A stretch of DNA of 64,000 nt from Burkholderia cepacia GG4 (GTDB taxonomy: Bacteria; Pseudomonadota; Gammaproteobacteria; Burkholderiales; Burkholderiaceae), in assembly GCF_000292915.1 (NCBI RefSeq), contig NC_018513.1:3399656-3463655 (forward strand). The letters run 5' to 3'. Below the pieces are notes generated by a model, which saw nothing but the letters and a program-made list of their open reading frames with translations, did no database searches and had not been told where the DNA came from. This document shows positions 31,499-41,593 of this stretch, piece by piece. Both the position numbers and the translations under genes were made by a program. Each line of letters begins with the position of its first letter. Position 1 is the stretch's first letter.

Positions 31499-32122
31499 TT
31501 AACGCGAATACAATTCGACGATCAGGCTTTCGTTGATGTCGCCTGCGATGTCAGCGCGTTCCGGCATTTGCTTGAACGTGCCTTCGAACTTCTTCGCATC
31601 GACTGCAACCCAGCTCGGCATGCCGCCTTGCTCGGCCAGCGACAGCGCTTCGACGATACGCGCCTGCTTCTTCGCCTTTTCGCGGATCGCGACGATGTCA
31701 CCAGCCTTCACTTGCTGCGACGGCACGTTCGCGACGACGCCGTTCACGGTGATCGACTTGTGGCTCACCAGCTGACGCGCTTCAGCGCGGGTCGAGCCGA
31801 AGCCCATGCGATACACGACGTTGTCGAGACGCGACTCGAGCAGTTGCAGCAGGTTTTCACCCGTGTTGCCCTTGCGGCGGTCGGCTTCAGCGAAGTAGCG
31901 GCGGAACTGACGCTCCAGCACGCCGTAGATGCGCTTGACCTTCTGCTTTTCGCGCAGCTGCGTACCATAGTCGGACGTACGTGCGCCCGAGGTACGGCCG
32001 TGCTGACCCGGCTTGCTGTCGAGCTTGCACTTGTCGGCGAGCGAGCGGCGCGCGCTCTTCAGGAACAGGTCGGTGCCTTCACGGCGGGACAGCTTGGCCT
32101 TAGGGCCGATATAACGTGCCAC
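31499..32122 (-). CDS. rpsD: 30S ribosomal protein S4, GTG start
   Basis: A 207-residue primary 16S rRNA-binding protein. The canonical N-terminus [15 protein letters not shown] follows a GTG codon with AAGGAA six bases upstream; an in-frame upstream start at 32140 would overlap the ribosome binding site. The S4 RNA-binding domain is visible around residues 95-160 ([20 protein letters not shown]). Only one Cys is present, so it is the zinc-free form. In E. coli S4 is the translational repressor of this operon. Confidence 0.97.
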   Translation of the reverse strand: MARYIGPKAKLSRREGTDLFLKSARRSLADKCKLDSKPGQHGRTSGARTSDYGTQLREKQKVKRIYGVLERQFRRYFAEADRRKGNTGENLLQLLESRLDNVVYRMGFGSTRAEARQLVSHKSITVNGVVANVPSQQVKAGDIVAIREKAKKQARIVEALSLAEQGGMPSWVAVDAKKFEGTFKQMPERADIAGDINESLIVELYSR

Positions 32123-32207
32123 TTTGCATTCCTTTATCAATCAGTCACGCGGATCGAAATCCGCGCTAGTTCGCGCCCTTTGGGGCGAACGGTGGGCTTA
32201 GTCAATC

Positions 32208-32245
32208 AAAAAAGCAACGCCCGTCGACGCTACGCGGCGACAGGC
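32208..32245 (-). terminator. Possible attenuator between rpsK and rpsD
   Basis: On the minus strand GCC-GTCG pairs with CGAC-GGC around an 11-base loop and is followed by GTTGCTTTTTTG. The 155-base gap also holds a perfect CGCGGAT-TTCG-ATCCGCG hairpin close to the rpsD start. Confidence 0.45.
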
Positions 32246-32277
32246 AAATGCGCCAGCACGAACGTGCCAGCACATTC

Positions 32278-32679
32278 TTAGATACGACGGCGCTTCGGCG
32301 GACGGCAGCCGTTGTGCGGAATCGGGGTGACGTCCGAAATCGCGGTGATCTTGATGCCGAGGCCATGCAGTGCGCGCACTGCCGACTCACGACCCGGGCC
32401 CGGGCCCTTGATCCGCACTTCCAGATTCTTCACGCCGTATTCCATCGCCACGCGACCGGCCGACTCAGCAGCAACCTGAGCAGCGAACGGCGTCGACTTG
32501 CGCGAGCCCTTGAAGCCCTGGCCGCCCGACGTCGCCCATGCCAGTGCATTGCCCTGGCGATCGGTGATCGTGATGATCGTGTTGTTGAACGACGCGTGAA
32601 CGTGAACCACGCCTTCAGCGACGTTCTTCTTAACCTTCTTGCGAACGCGTTGCGCCGCGGTGTTCGAAGCCTTAGCCAT
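32278..32679 (-). CDS. rpsK: 30S ribosomal protein S11
   Basis: A 133-residue platform protein contacting 16S rRNA near the mRNA exit. The conserved core [18 protein letters not shown] and the C-terminal [15 protein letters not shown] followed by [13 protein letters not shown] are intact. The N-terminal basic tail ([17 protein letters not shown]) is normal. It lies 28 bases after rpsM and 155 bases before rpsD. Confidence 0.98.
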
Positions 32680-32707
32680 TACGTTTTCCTGTAACTGTCA
32701 GTTCCGC

Positions 32708-33073
32708 TTACTTCTTCAGCGCTTGCGCTGCACGACGCGGACCCTTGCGGGTACGTGCGTTCGTACGCGTACGCTGACCGCGCATCGGCAGGCCCTTGCG
32801 ATGACGAACACCACGGTAGCAACCGAGGTCCATCAGGCGCTTGATGTTCATCGTCACTTCACGGCGCAGATCGCCTTCGACGATGAACTTGCCCACTTCT
32901 TCACGCAGCTTTTCGAGGTCTGCGTCGGTCAGGTCCTTGACCTTCTTCGAGAATTCCACGCCAGACGCCACGCAGATGCTGCGCGAGCGCGTGCGGCCGA
33001 TACCGAAGATTGCCGTCAGGCCGATCTCGGTATGCTGGTGATTCGGGATGTTAACCCCTGCGATACGAGCCAT
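32708..33073 (-). CDS. rpsM: 30S ribosomal protein S13
   Basis: A 121-residue head protein that bridges to the 50S subunit and approaches P-site t[22 protein letters not shown] and the helix-two-turn-helix region [11 protein letters not shown] are visible, as is the basic tail [18 protein letters not shown]. It follows rpmJ by 38 bases and opens the rpsM-rpsK-rpsD-rpoA-rplQ part of the cluster. Confidence 0.98.
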   Translation of the reverse strand: MARIAGVNIPNHQHTEIGLTAIFGIGRTRSRSICVASGVEFSKKVKDLTDADLEKLREEVGKFIVEGDLRREVTMNIKRLMDLGCYRGVRHRKGLPMRGQRTRTNARTRKGPRRAAQALKK

Positions 33074-33111
33074 TGTTTTTCCTCAAACAAAAAGCGCAAA
33101 CAAACGCGCGG

Positions 33112-33228
33112 TCAGCCTTGGCGCTGCTTGTGGCGCGGATCCGAGCTGCAGATCACGCGAACGACGCCTTTGCGCTTGATGATCTTGCAATTGCGGCAAA
33201 TGCGCTTAACCGATGCCATCACTTTCAT
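33112..33228 (-). CDS. rpmJ: 50S ribosomal protein L36
   Basis: A 38-residue zinc-binding protein, too short for routine open-frame listing. Translation from ATG at 33228 gives [14 protein letters not shown] at the start, with zinc ligands Cys11, Cys14, Cys27 and His33, and ends in HKQRQG. It is therefore the zinc (C+) form of L36. It sits between infA and rpsM as in most bacteria. Confidence 0.97.
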
Positions 33229-33248
33229 GATAATACCCTTTTTTCAAA

Positions 33249-33467
33249 TCACTTCGCCCGGAACACGATCCGCGCACGAGACAGATCGTAAGGCGTCAAT
33301 TCAACCGTCACCTTGTCGCCCGGCAGGATGCGGATGTAGTGCATCCGCATCTTCCCGGAGATATGCCCCAACACGACATGGCCGTTTTCCAGCTTCACAC
33401 GGAAGGTCGCATTCGGGAGGTTTTCGATCACCTCACCCTGCATCTGGATTACATCGTCTTTGGCCAT
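33249..33467 (-). CDS. infA: Translation initiation factor IF-1
   Basis: A 72-residue S1/OB-fold protein that occupies the A site during initiation. The sequence [18 protein letters not shown], then [22 protein letters not shown] and [16 protein letters not shown], is textbook. It lies eight bases downstream of secY and 20 before rpmJ. Confidence 0.98.
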   Translation of the reverse strand: MAKDDVIQMQGEVIENLPNATFRVKLENGHVVLGHISGKMRMHYIRILPGDKVTVELTPYDLSRARIVFRAK

Positions 33468-33475
33468 AGTCCTAA

Positions 33476-34825
33476 TTAACGCATTGGGATGTTGCCGCCC
33501 TTGAAGTTTGCCTTCTTGAGCAGTGACTCATACTGTTGCGACATAACGTACGACTGCACCTGCGCCATGAAGTCCATCGTGACGACGACAATGATCAGCA
33601 GCGACGTTCCACCAAAATAAAACGGCACGTTCCAGCGCAGCACCAGGAATTCCGGCAGCAGACACACGAAGACGATGTAGATCGCACCGGCCAGCGTCAG
33701 ACGCGTGAGGATGCGGTCGATATATCGTGCGGTCTGATCGCCCGGACGAATGCCCGGAACAAATGCACCGCTCTTCTTCAGGTTGTCCGCGGTTTCCCTG
33801 CTGTTGAACACCAGTGCGGTGTAGAAGAAGCAGAAAAACACGATTGCCAGCGTGTACAGCAGCACATAGACCGGCTGACCCGGCTTCAGCGCCTCCGCGA
33901 CGTTATGCAACGTGTTGGAGATCCAGCTCCCCGTCGGCTGACCCGTGCTGAACCAGCCGAGAATCGTGGCCGGGAACAGGATGATCGACGATGCGAAGAT
34001 CGGCGGAATCACGCCCGACATGTTCAGCTTCAGCGGCAAGTGCGACGACTGCCCACCGTAGATCTTGTTGCCGACCTGGCGCTTCGCGTAGTTCACGAGG
34101 ATCTTGCGCTGACCGCGTTCGATGAACACGACCAGGTAAGTCACCGCTGCAATCAGAACGACGATGATGATCGCCGAAATGATGCTCATCGAACCCGTAC
34201 GCACCAGCTCGAACAGCCCACCGACGGCATTCGGGAACCCTGCTGCGATCCCGCCGAAGATGATGATCGAGATGCCGTTGCCCAGACCACGCTCGGTGAT
34301 CTGCTCACCCAGCCACATCAGGAACATCGTGCCGGTAACCAGCGTCACGACCGTCGTCAGTCGGAACAGCATGCCGGGGTCGATCACGAGGCCCGGCTGG
34401 TTTTCCAGCGCAGCCGCGATACCGAACGCCTGGAAGGTCGCGAGCACCACGGTGAAATACCGCGTGTACTGCGTGATCTTCCGTTGCCCTGCCTGCCCTT
34501 CCTTCTTCAGCGCCTCGAGCTGCGGCGAGACGATCGCCAGCAACTGCATGATGATCGACGCCGAGATATACGGCATGATCCCCAGCGCAAAGATCGTGAA
34601 GCGGGAAAGCGCGCCACCCGAGAACATGTTGAACATGCCCAGGATGCCGCCCGCCTGACTCTGGAACAGCTTCGCCAGTTGATCCGGATCGATGCCCGGC
34701 ACGGGGATGTGCGCGCCGATGCGATAGACGATCAGCGCCAGGAGCAGGAACATCGCTCGCCGACGCAGATCGCCGAATTTCGCCGTGCTTCGACCGGGTT
34801 TTGCAAGACTCGGGCTGTTAGCCAA
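33476..34825 (-). CDS. secY: Preprotein translocase subunit SecY, TTG start
   Basis: A 449-residue channel subunit with ten membrane helices. It starts at TTG, with GGAGAAGG three bases upstream, giving [22 protein letters not shown] after the initiator. Recognisable parts are the plug and helix 2 region around [24 protein letters not shown] and the cytoplasmic loop [12 protein letters not shown] that contacts ribosome and SecA. No ATG gives the family N-terminus. It follows rplO by 42 bases. Confidence 0.97.
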   Translation of the reverse strand: MANSPSLAKPGRSTAKFGDLRRRAMFLLLALIVYRIGAHIPVPGIDPDQLAKLFQSQAGGILGMFNMFSGGALSRFTIFALGIMPYISASIIMQLLAIVSPQLEALKKEGQAGQRKITQYTRYFTVVLATFQAFGIAAALENQPGLVIDPGMLFRLTTVVTLVTGTMFLMWLGEQITERGLGNGISIIIFGGIAAGFPNAVGGLFELVRTGSMSIISAIIIVVLIAAVTYLVVFIERGQRKILVNYAKRQVGNKIYGGQSSHLPLKLNMSGVIPPIFASSIILFPATILGWFSTGQPTGSWISNTLHNVAEALKPGQPVYVLLYTLAIVFFCFFYTALVFNSRETADNLKKSGAFVPGIRPGDQTARYIDRILTRLTLAGAIYIVFVCLLPEFLVLRWNVPFYFGGTSLLIIVVVTMDFMAQVQSYVMSQQYESLLKKANFKGGNIPMR

Positions 34826-34867
34826 GTACCTTCTCCGATGAATGCAAGTAACGACGCGCTACGCGTG

Positions 34868-35302
34868 TCACTCGGCGAACGAACCGCCAGCCGCTTCGAT
34901 CGCAGCGCGCGCACCCTTGGTGGCGCCGAGACCCTTCACGACGATCTTGCGCTTCAGTTCGCCCGTCGCGATGATCTTTGCGCTCCGCGTCAGCTCGCCG
35001 ACCAGGCCGGCTTGCTTCAGTGCGAGCAGATCGACTTCATCGACCGGCAGCTTCTCGAGGTCGCCCAGGCGCACTTCACCGACGAATTCCTTCGTCAGCG
35101 ACGTAAAGCCGCGCTTCGGCAGACGACGTTGCAGAGGCATCTGACCGCCTTCGAAGCCGACTTTGTGGAAGCCGCCCGAACGCGATTTCTGACCCTTGTG
35201 ACCACGGCCAGCCGTCTTGCCGAGGCCCGAACCGATGCCGCGGCCGACGCGACGCTTGGCGTGCTTGGCACCAGCGGCCGGCTTCAGGTTATTCAATTCC
35301 AT
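34868..35302 (-). CDS. rplO: 50S ribosomal protein L15
   Basis: A 144-residue protein of the 50S interior. The glycine- and arginine-rich N-terminus ([20 protein letters not shown]) and the following [18 protein letters not shown] are diagnostic. It sits between rpmD and secY in the spc operon. Confidence 0.98.
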   Translation of the reverse strand: MELNNLKPAAGAKHAKRRVGRGIGSGLGKTAGRGHKGQKSRSGGFHKVGFEGGQMPLQRRLPKRGFTSLTKEFVGEVRLGDLEKLPVDEVDLLALKQAGLVGELTRSAKIIATGELKRKIVVKGLGATKGARAAIEAAGGSFAE

Positions 35303-35328
35303 ATCAACTCCTTGATCCGTAGGGCCGC

Positions 35329-35511
35329 TTACGCGATGACCTTAACGAGGTACGAGACCTTGTTGATCATGCCGCGGACCGCCGGCGTGTCCTGCAGCTC
35401 GCTAACCGAATTGAGTCGGCGCAGGCCCAGGCCACGCACGGTCGCGCGGTGCGATTCGCGGGTCCCGATCAGGCTCTTAACGAGCTGAACCTTGACAGTT
35501 TTTTCAGACAT
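35329..35511 (-). CDS. rpmD: 50S ribosomal protein L30
   Basis: A 60-residue protein beginning [17 protein letters not shown]; three upstream in-frame codons are not needed. [21 protein letters not shown] is the family core. It lies 15 bases after rpsE and 26 before rplO. Confidence 0.97.
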
Positions 35512-35526
35512 GGTGACCACCCGGGC

Positions 35527-36045
35527 TTAGCCCAAAATATCTTCGACGGACTTGCCGCGCTTCGCCGCGATGTCTGCCGGGGTCGACTGCTTGCGCAGAC
35601 CGTCCAGCGTGGCGCGAACGAGGTTGTACGGGTTCGTCGAACCGTGGCTCTTCGCCACGACGTTCTGAACGCCCATCACGTCGAACACTGCGCGCATCGG
35701 GCCGCCGGCGATCACGCCCGTACCTGCCTTCGCCGGAGCGAGGAGGACAGCGGATGCGCCATGCTTGCCGTGCACTTCGTGCTGCAGCGTGCCGTTCTTG
35801 AGCGGCACCTTGAACATGTTACGGCGAGCTTGTTCCATTGCCTTCTGGACAGCGACCGGCACTTCCTTCGCCTTGCCCTTGCCCATACCGATGCGGCCAT
35901 CACCGTCGCCAACCACGGTCAGTGCGGCGAAGCCGAGAATACGGCCACCCTTCACAACCTTGGTCACGCGATTGACCGAAATCATCTTTTCACGAAGGCC
36001 GTCGTCGCGCTCGTCAGCCTGAACTTTCGCTTGCATCTTTGCCAT
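35527..36045 (-). CDS. rpsE: 30S ribosomal protein S5
   Basis: A 172-residue accuracy-related protein at the mRNA entry. The dsRBD-like N-terminal domain has [20 protein letters not shown] and [18 protein letters not shown]; the C-terminal domain has [20 protein letters not shown]. In E. coli, changes in the loop near residues 20-28 give spectinomycin resistance; this loop looks wild type here. Confidence 0.98.
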   Translation of the reverse strand: MAKMQAKVQADERDDGLREKMISVNRVTKVVKGGRILGFAALTVVGDGDGRIGMGKGKAKEVPVAVQKAMEQARRNMFKVPLKNGTLQHEVHGKHGASAVLLAPAKAGTGVIAGGPMRAVFDVMGVQNVVAKSHGSTNPYNLVRATLDGLRKQSTPADIAAKRGKSVEDILG

Positions 36046-36059
36046 GACGAATTCCTTCC

Positions 36060-36425
36060 TTAGAACTTGAGCCCAGCTTCGCGAGCTGCCTCAGCCAGCG
36101 CCTTGACGCGGCCATGGTAGCGGAAGCCCGAGCGGTCGAAGGCGACGGATTCGATGCCGGCAGCCTTTGCCTTCTCGGCAATACGCTTGCCGATCAGCGT
36201 CGCGGCATTAACGTTGCCGCCCTTGCCCGACTTGTCGGCCAGTTCAGCGCGCACTTCTGCTTCGAGCGTCGACGCGCTGGCGAGCACCTTGGTGCCGCAG
36301 GGCGAGAACACTTGAGCGTAGATGTGCGTGTTCGTGCGATGCACGGCGAGACGCGCGACCTGCAGCTCAGCGATCTTGATACGCGTCTGGCGAGCGCGGC
36401 GCAGGCGAGATTGAGTCTTATCCAT
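36060..36425 (-). CDS. rplR: 50S ribosomal protein L18
   Basis: A 121-residue 5S rRNA-binding protein. Basic N-terminus ([18 protein letters not shown]), [24 protein letters not shown] and the C-terminal [21 protein letters not shown] are intact. It lies between rplF and rpsE. Confidence 0.98.
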
Positions 36426-36437
36426 GATTGCGCACCC

Positions 36438-36968
36438 TTACTTCTTCTTCGTTTCTTTGAGGATCACAACCTCGTCGGAATAGCGCACGCCCTTGCCCTT
36501 GTAGGGCTCCGGCGGACGGTAACCGCGGACTTCCGCAGCCACTTGACCGACTTGTTGCTTGTTGATCCCCTTGATCACGATTTCGGTTTGCGTCGGGGTT
36601 TCAGCCTTGACGCCTTCCGGCATCTGGTGCACCACCGGGTGCGAGAAACCCAGCGACAGGTTCAGCTTGTCGCCTTGCGCTTGCGCACGATAACCGACGC
36701 CAACCAGCGTCAGCTTGCGCTCGAAACCCTTGGTCACGCCGTGCACGGCATTCGCGATAATCGCGCGCATCGTGCCCGACAGTGCGTTTGCTTCGCGGCT
36801 TTCGTCGACCGGCGACAGATTCAGCGTGCCGTCGTTGTTCGCCACGTTCACGAGCGGATTGATCGCTTGCGTGATGGTGCCCAGCGGGCCCTTGACGGTG
36901 ATCGCACCGTCGGCCAGCTTGACTTCCGCGCCTTGCAGCGCGATCGGGCTCTTACCTACTCGAGACAT
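36438..36968 (-). CDS. rplF: 50S ribosomal protein L6
   Basis: A 176-residue protein made of two similar domains near the factor-binding site. [18 protein letters not shown] opens the first, and the C-terminal [20 protein letters not shown] closes the second. Spacing to rpsH (18 bases) and rplR (12 bases) is operon-like. Confidence 0.98.
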   Translation of the reverse strand: MSRVGKSPIALQGAEVKLADGAITVKGPLGTITQAINPLVNVANNDGTLNLSPVDESREANALSGTMRAIIANAVHGVTKGFERKLTLVGVGYRAQAQGDKLNLSLGFSHPVVHQMPEGVKAETPTQTEIVIKGINKQQVGQVAAEVRGYRPPEPYKGKGVRYSDEVVILKETKKK

Positions 36969-36986
36969 GTTTCTCTCTCCTCGGCT

Positions 36987-37382
36987 TTAAGCGACGTAGC
37001 AGATGACTTCGCCGCCGACGCCGGTAGCGCGCGCCTTGCGGTCGGTCATCACGCCCTTCGGCGTCGACACGATTGCCACACCGAGGCCATTCATGACCTG
37101 CGGAATGTCGTTACGGCCGCGGTACACGCGCAGACCAGGCTTCGACACGCGCTCGAGGCGTTCGATAACCGGGCGACCTGCGTAGTACTTCAGCGCGATA
37201 TTCAGTTCGGACTTCGCACCTTCCGCCTTGACAGCGAAATCGTCGATATAACCTTCGTCCTTGAGGACTTGCGCGATTGCAACCTTGACCTTCGACGAGG
37301 GCATCGCAACCGATACCTTCTCGACCATCTGCGCGTTGCGGATGCGAGTCAGCATATCGGCGATAGGATCACTCATGCTCAT
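36987..37382 (-). CDS. rpsH: 30S ribosomal protein S8
   Basis: A 131-residue primary 16S-binding protein and, in E. coli, the repressor of the spc operon. [17 protein letters not shown] follows a short MS extension. AGGAG lies eight bases before the first ATG, so that start is kept although ATG at 37376 would also work. The C-terminal [20 protein letters not shown] contains the conserved RNA-contact region. Confidence 0.97.
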   Translation of the reverse strand: MSMSDPIADMLTRIRNAQMVEKVSVAMPSSKVKVAIAQVLKDEGYIDDFAVKAEGAKSELNIALKYYAGRPVIERLERVSKPGLRVYRGRNDIPQVMNGLGVAIVSTPKGVMTDRKARATGVGGEVICYVA

Positions 37383-37396
37383 TTACGTTTCTCCTA

Positions 37397-37702
37397 TTAC
37401 CAGCTCGCCTTGGTCAGGCCAGGAATCTCGCCACGGAATGCGATTTCACGAATCTTGTTACGCGCGAGGCCGAATTTACGGAACGTGCCACGCGGACGGC
37501 CCGTGATCGCGCAGCGGTTACGCTGGCGGGTCGGGTTTGCGTTGCGGGGCAGTTGCTGCAGCTCCAGGCGTGCTTCGTAGCGCTCTTCTTCCGACTTGCT
37601 TTGGTCTTCGACGATCGCCTTCAGCGCTTCGCGCTTTGCTGCGAACTTCGCGACCAGGCGGGCGCGCTTCTTTTCACGTTCGATCAGTGCCAGTTTAGCC
37701 AC
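37397..37702 (-). CDS. rpsN: 30S ribosomal protein S14
   Basis: A 101-residue long-form, zinc-independent S14 with a single Cys; the short zinc form would have a CXXC pair. [20 protein letters not shown] and [20 protein letters not shown] are characteristic. It lies eight bases after rplE. Confidence 0.98.
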   Translation of the reverse strand: MAKLALIEREKKRARLVAKFAAKREALKAIVEDQSKSEEERYEARLELQQLPRNANPTRQRNRCAITGRPRGTFRKFGLARNKIREIAFRGEIPGLTKASW

Positions 37703-37709
37703 GGTAACC

Positions 37710-38249
37710 TCAGTTTCTGAACGGGAACTTGAAGCTGGCGAGCAGAGCCTTTGCTTCGTCGTCGGTCTTCGCAGTCGTCGTGATGCTGATGTTCAGCCCA
37801 CGCAGTGCGTCGATCTTGTCGTAGTCGATTTCGGGGAAAATGATCTGCTCTTTCACACCGATGTTGTAGTTGCCACGGCCATCGAAAGCACGACCCGACA
37901 CGCCGCGGAAATCTCGCACGCGGGGCAGGGCAACCGTCACGAAACGGTCGAGGAATTCGTACATCGCCTGGCCACGCAGCGTCACCATCGCGCCGATCGG
38001 GTAACCCTGGCGGATCTTGAAGCCTGCGATTGCCTTGCGAGCCTTCGTGACGACCGGCTTCTGGCCGGCGATCTTCGTGAGGTCGCCAACGGCGTTCTCG
38101 ATGATCTTCTTGTCAGCGATCGCTTCGCCAAGACCCATGTTCAGCGTGATCTTGGTGATGCGCGGCACTTCCATGACCGACTTGTAACCGAACTTCTCGA
38201 TCAGGCCGGGCACAACCTTTTCTTTGTAAAACTCTTGAAAACGAGCCAT
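37710..38249 (-). CDS. rplE: 50S ribosomal protein L5
   Basis: A 179-residue 5S rRNA-binding protein contacting P-site t[38 protein letters not shown] and the C-terminal [19 protein letters not shown] are visible. It is 16 bases after rplX. Confidence 0.98.
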   Translation of the reverse strand: MARFQEFYKEKVVPGLIEKFGYKSVMEVPRITKITLNMGLGEAIADKKIIENAVGDLTKIAGQKPVVTKARKAIAGFKIRQGYPIGAMVTLRGQAMYEFLDRFVTVALPRVRDFRGVSGRAFDGRGNYNIGVKEQIIFPEIDYDKIDALRGLNISITTTAKTDDEAKALLASFKFPFRN

Positions 38250-38265
38250 TTTTTACTCCGCTGCG

Positions 38266-38574
38266 TCAGGCGCTCAGTACGGCACCGGTCGTCTTCAGGA
38301 AGCGAACCTTCTTGCCTTCCTCGACCTTGATGCCAACACGCGACGCCTTGCCATTCGCGTCGACCAGTGCGACGTTCGAAATATGCAGGGGCATCGTCTT
38401 CGCTTCCACGCCGCCCGTCGTACCCTTCATCGGGTTCGGCTTCACATGCTTCTTGACGAGGTTGATACCTTCAACCGTCACATGTTCAGCACCGACAGCC
38501 AGCACGACGCCGCGCTTGCCCTTGTCTTTGCCAGTGACGACGATGACTTCGTCACCCTTGCGAATCTTGTTCAT
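38266..38574 (-). CDS. rplX: 50S ribosomal protein L24
   Basis: A 102-residue assembly initiator protein with an N-terminal KOW motif ([17 protein letters not shown]). The stretch [20 protein letters not shown] binds 23S rRNA. It lies nine bases after rplN. Confidence 0.98.
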
Positions 38575-38583
38575 CGCGACTCC

Positions 38584-38952
38584 TTACAGCACTTCCGGCG
38601 CCAGCGAAACGATCTTCATGAATCGTTCGCTACGCAGCTCACGCGTCACCGGCCCGAAGATGCGGGTGCCGATCGGCTCAAGCTTGTTATTCAAAAGCAC
38701 AGCGGCGTTGCCGTCGAACTTGATCAGCGAGCCGTCTTGACGGCGAACACCCTTGGCGGTGCGGACCACCACGGCGTTGTAAATTTCGCCTTTCTTCACG
38801 CGCCCGCGCGGCGTTGCCTCTTTGACGGTCACCTTGATGATGTCGCCAATGCCGGCATAACGACGCTTCGAGCCGCCGAGCACCTTGATGCACATGACTT
38901 CACGTGCACCCGTGTTGTCGGCTACTTCGAGCCGAGATTCGGTCTGGATCAT
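38584..38952 (-). CDS. rplN: 50S ribosomal protein L14, first gene of the spc operon
   Basis: A 122-residue protein at the subunit interface. [20 protein letters not shown] is the family N-terminus. An in-frame extension to 39150 adds 66 residues from the leader and is rejected. It begins a transcription unit with its own promoter in the 309-base gap after rpsQ, as in E. coli where the spc promoter lies at this spot. Confidence 0.97.
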   Translation of the reverse strand: MIQTESRLEVADNTGAREVMCIKVLGGSKRRYAGIGDIIKVTVKEATPRGRVKKGEIYNAVVVRTAKGVRRQDGSLIKFDGNAAVLLNNKLEPIGTRIFGPVTRELRSERFMKIVSLAPEVL

Positions 38953-39160
38953 GGTTTGTCTTTCCCAACTTAATCCGGATGCACCACCATGATGCATTCG
39001 GTCAGTCTTGGTCCCGTCAGCCAATCGGCTGCTTGGGTTGGAACAGCAGCGACGGCAAACGAAACCCGCCATCGCAATTCGGTGAATCTTTCGGACAGGC
39101 AGGCGCCAGTCCGCTTCCCCCACCAACTTCGCCCGCGACGGGGCTCCCATAAAGAGGGAA

Positions 39161-39189
39161 GACCAGGATTATAACAAATAATCCTGGTC
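39161..39189. promoter_or_regulatory. 12-bp perfect inverted repeat overlapping the spc promoter
   Basis: GACCAGGATTAT and ATAATCCTGGTC are separated by AACAA. The repeat spans the -10 and spacer of the predicted rplN promoter (about -29 to +1), so it resembles a dimeric repressor operator rather than a transcribed hairpin. Confidence 0.6.
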
Positions 39190-39195
39190 ACGCAA
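39168..39195 (-). promoter_or_regulatory. Predicted spc operon promoter
   Basis: On the minus strand TTGCGT (39195-39190), a 16-base spacer and a perfect TATAAT (39173-39168) predict a start near 39161 and a leader of about 208 nt before rplN. Upstream, between here and rpsQ, a hairpin GCACTTC/GAAGTGC with a TCCTC loop is seen without a clear U-tract. The 309-base gap 38953-39261 holds nothing else recognised. Confidence 0.65.
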
Positions 39196-39261
39196 GCAAA
39201 AACTTTGCGATTTCAAGCACTTCGAGGAGAAGTGCCTGTTACTGCCTACTGCGCTGCCCGC

Positions 39262-39534
39262 TTAGATGACGCGAGCTGCTTCGACGAGGCGCGACACCGT
39301 CCAGGCCTTCGTCTTCGAAACAGGACGGGTTTCCTGGATTTCGACGAGATCGCCTTCGTTGCAGGTGTTCGCTTCATCATGCGCGTGGTACTTCTTCGAG
39401 CGCACGACATACTTGCCGTAGATCGGGTGCTTGACGCGGTGCTCGATCAGCACGGTGACGGTCTTGTCCATCTTGTTGCTGACGACCCGACCGACCAGCG
39501 TCCGCTTCAGCGAGGTTTTCACGCTATCGTTCAT
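39262..39534 (-). CDS. rpsQ: 30S ribosomal protein S17
   Basis: A 90-residue OB-fold 16S-binding protein. [19 protein letters not shown] and [19 protein letters not shown] are diagnostic. The start overlaps the rpmC stop as ATGA. It is the last gene of the S10 part of the cluster. Confidence 0.98.
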
Positions 39535-39725
39535 TTCTGGTTCGCCTTCTGAGTCATGACGGTCCGCACACGTGCGATGTCGCGACGAACCTTCTTCAGC
39601 TGGCTCGTGTTCGTGAGTTGCTGGGTCGCGAGTTGCATGCGCAGGCCGAATTGCGCCTTCAGCAGGTCCGCCAGCTCCTTGTTGAGCGCGGCCTGGTCTT
39701 TCTGGAGAAGTTCGGAAGCCTTCAT
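39531..39725 (-). CDS. rpmC: 50S ribosomal protein L29
   Basis: A 64-residue two-helix protein at the tunnel exit, a docking place for SRP and trigger factor. [20 protein letters not shown] and the C-terminal [15 protein letters not shown] are typical. It overlaps rpsQ by four bases. Confidence 0.98.
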
Positions 39726-39734
39726 ATTTTCTCC

Positions 39735-40151
39735 TTAGGCGCCGAGCTGGCGCACGATGAACGCCGTCTTCAGCGGCAGCTTGGCTGCAGCCAGACGGAA
39801 CGCTTCGCGTGCCAGTTCTTCGGTTACGCCGTCCATTTCATAGAGCATCTTGCCCGGCTGGATCTCGGCGACGTAGTACTCCGGGTTACCCTTACCGTTA
39901 CCCATACGCACTTCTGCCGGCTTTTGCGAAATCGGCTTGTCCGGGAAGATCCGGATCCAGATGCGGCCGCCACGCTTGATGTGACGCGTCATTGCACGAC
40001 GCGCCGCTTCAATCTGGCGTGCGGTCAAACGACCGCGACCGATAGCCTTCAGGCCGAAGTCACCGAACGACACTGCGTTGCCGCGCGTCGCCTTGCCGGT
40101 GTTACGACCCTTCTGCTCTTTACGATACTTTCTGCGTTTCGGTTGCAGCAT
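39735..40151 (-). CDS. rplP: 50S ribosomal protein L16
   Basis: A 138-residue protein close to the A-site t[42 protein letters not shown] and the C-terminal [15 protein letters not shown] are complete. Only two bases separate it from rpsC. Confidence 0.98.
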
Positions 40152-40153
40152 CG

Positions 40154-40954
40154 TTATTCTCCAGTCTTGCCGTCTTCGGGCTTGCCGGCGCCACGGCGCG
40201 GTGCGCCACGGCGAGCACCCGGAGCGCCGCCTTCGCCGTCACGGCGCGGACGACGGTCGCCCGGACGCGCATTGCGACGCGGACGCTTGTCTTCGGCTAC
40301 TTCTTCCACCACCGGTGCGTCGTTGCGGCCGAGCGTATCGCCCTTGTAGACCCACACCTTGACGCCGATGATCCCGTAAGTCGTCTTCGCTTCCGAAGTC
40401 GCGTAGTCGATATCAGCACGCAGCGTGTGAAGGGGCACGCGACCTTCGCGATACCACTCCGTACGAGCGATTTCGATACCGTTCAGACGGCCTGCGCTCA
40501 TGATCTTGATGCCTTGAGCACCCAGACGCATCGCGTTCTGCATCGCACGCTTCATCGCGCGACGGAACATGATCCGGCGCTCGAGCTGTTGCGTGATCGA
40601 GTCAGCGATCAGCTGCGCATCGGTTTCCGGCTTGCGGATTTCTTCGATGTTGACGTGAACCGGCACGCCCATGCGGCGTTGCAGTTCCGTCTTCAGCTGT
40701 TCGATATCCTCGCCCTTCTTGCCGATGACCACACCCGGACGCGAGCTGTAAATCGTGATGCGCGCGTTCTTCGCCGGACGCTCGATGACGACCCGACCGA
40801 CCGAAGCGTTCTTCAGCTTCTTCTTCAGGTATTCACGAACACCGATGTCTTCCTGCAGCATCGCCGCGAAATTGTTGTTGTTCGCGTACCAACGCGAAGC
40901 CCAATTGCGGCTGACAGCCAGGCGGAAGCCAGTCGGATGAATTTTCTGTCCCAT
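40154..40954 (-). CDS. rpsC: 30S ribosomal protein S3 with basic C-terminal tail
   Basis: A 266-residue protein of the mRNA entry tunnel with helicase-related residues. [20 protein letters not shown] leads to a KH domain with [13 protein letters not shown]. The core ends near [11 protein letters not shown]. The following roughly 55 residues are rich in Arg, Gly and Pro, and the protein is longer than E. coli S3 (233). The tail is typical of Burkholderia relatives as far as I recall. It follows rplV by 11 bases. Confidence 0.97.
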   Translation of the reverse strand: MGQKIHPTGFRLAVSRNWASRWYANNNNFAAMLQEDIGVREYLKKKLKNASVGRVVIERPAKNARITIYSSRPGVVIGKKGEDIEQLKTELQRRMGVPVHVNIEEIRKPETDAQLIADSITQQLERRIMFRRAMKRAMQNAMRLGAQGIKIMSAGRLNGIEIARTEWYREGRVPLHTLRADIDYATSEAKTTYGIIGVKVWVYKGDTLGRNDAPVVEEVAEDKRPRRNARPGDRRPRRDGEGGAPGARRGAPRRGAGKPEDGKTGE

Positions 40955-40965
40955 CGTATGGCTCC

Positions 40966-41295
40966 TTAATTCCCGACCGTCACAGTGATGTGACAGGATT
41001 GCTTCTCGATGCGGTTACCGCGGCCCTTGGCGCGCGCGGTGAAACGCTTGAGCGATGCAGCCTTGTCGACGTAGATGCTCTTGATCTTGAGCTCGTCGAT
41101 ATCAGCGCCTTCGTTGTGCTCCGCATTCGCGATTGCCGACAGCACAACCTTCTTCACGATGCCAGCCGCCTTCTTCGGCGAGAACGTCAGAACGTTCAGC
41201 GCCTTGTCGACCGGCAAACCGCGGATCTGGTCAGCCACAAGGCGCGTTTTTTGCGCCGAGATGCGGGCACCGCGATGAATTGCTTTCACTTCCAT
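40966..41295 (-). CDS. rplV: 50S ribosomal protein L22
   Basis: A 109-residue protein whose beta-hairpin lines the exit tunnel. [26 protein letters not shown] and the hairpin region [19 protein letters not shown] are intact with no insertions like those that give macrolide resistance. It lies 12 bases after rpsS. Confidence 0.98.
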
Positions 41296-41307
41296 CTTGA
41301 TTGCCCC

Positions 41308-41583
41308 TTATTTCTTGGCCTTCTTGTCGGCCGCGTGACCCTTGAACGTACGGGTCAGTGCGAACTCGCCAAGCTTGTGGCCGACCATGTTTTCCGAGAT
41401 GTACACCGGAACGTGTTGACGGCCGTTGTGAACAGCGATCGTCAGGCCGATGAAATCCGGCAGAATCGTCGAGCGACGCGACCAGGTCTTGATCGGTTTT
41501 TTGTCGCGCGAAGCTGCAGCCGCCTCAACCTTCTTCAGCAAATGGGCGTCGCAGAACGGACCTTTTTTAACAGAACGTGCCAT
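41308..41583 (-). CDS. rpsS: 30S ribosomal protein S19
   Basis: A 91-residue head protein paired with S13. [20 protein letters not shown] and [20 protein letters not shown] are characteristic. It lies 10 bases after rplB. Confidence 0.98.
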
Positions 41584-41593
41584 TGCCTACTCC

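Noticed and set aside
38953..39150. 66-codon in-frame extension of rplN through the spc leader
   Set aside because: L14 is 122 residues in the family and starts at MIQTESR. The extension lies in the predicted untranslated leader and resembles nothing known.
38970..39191. 73-codon minus-strand frame in the rpsQ-rplN gap
   Set aside because: Its first codons would lie upstream of the predicted transcription start, there is no ribosome binding site, and the composition is that of a shadow frame.
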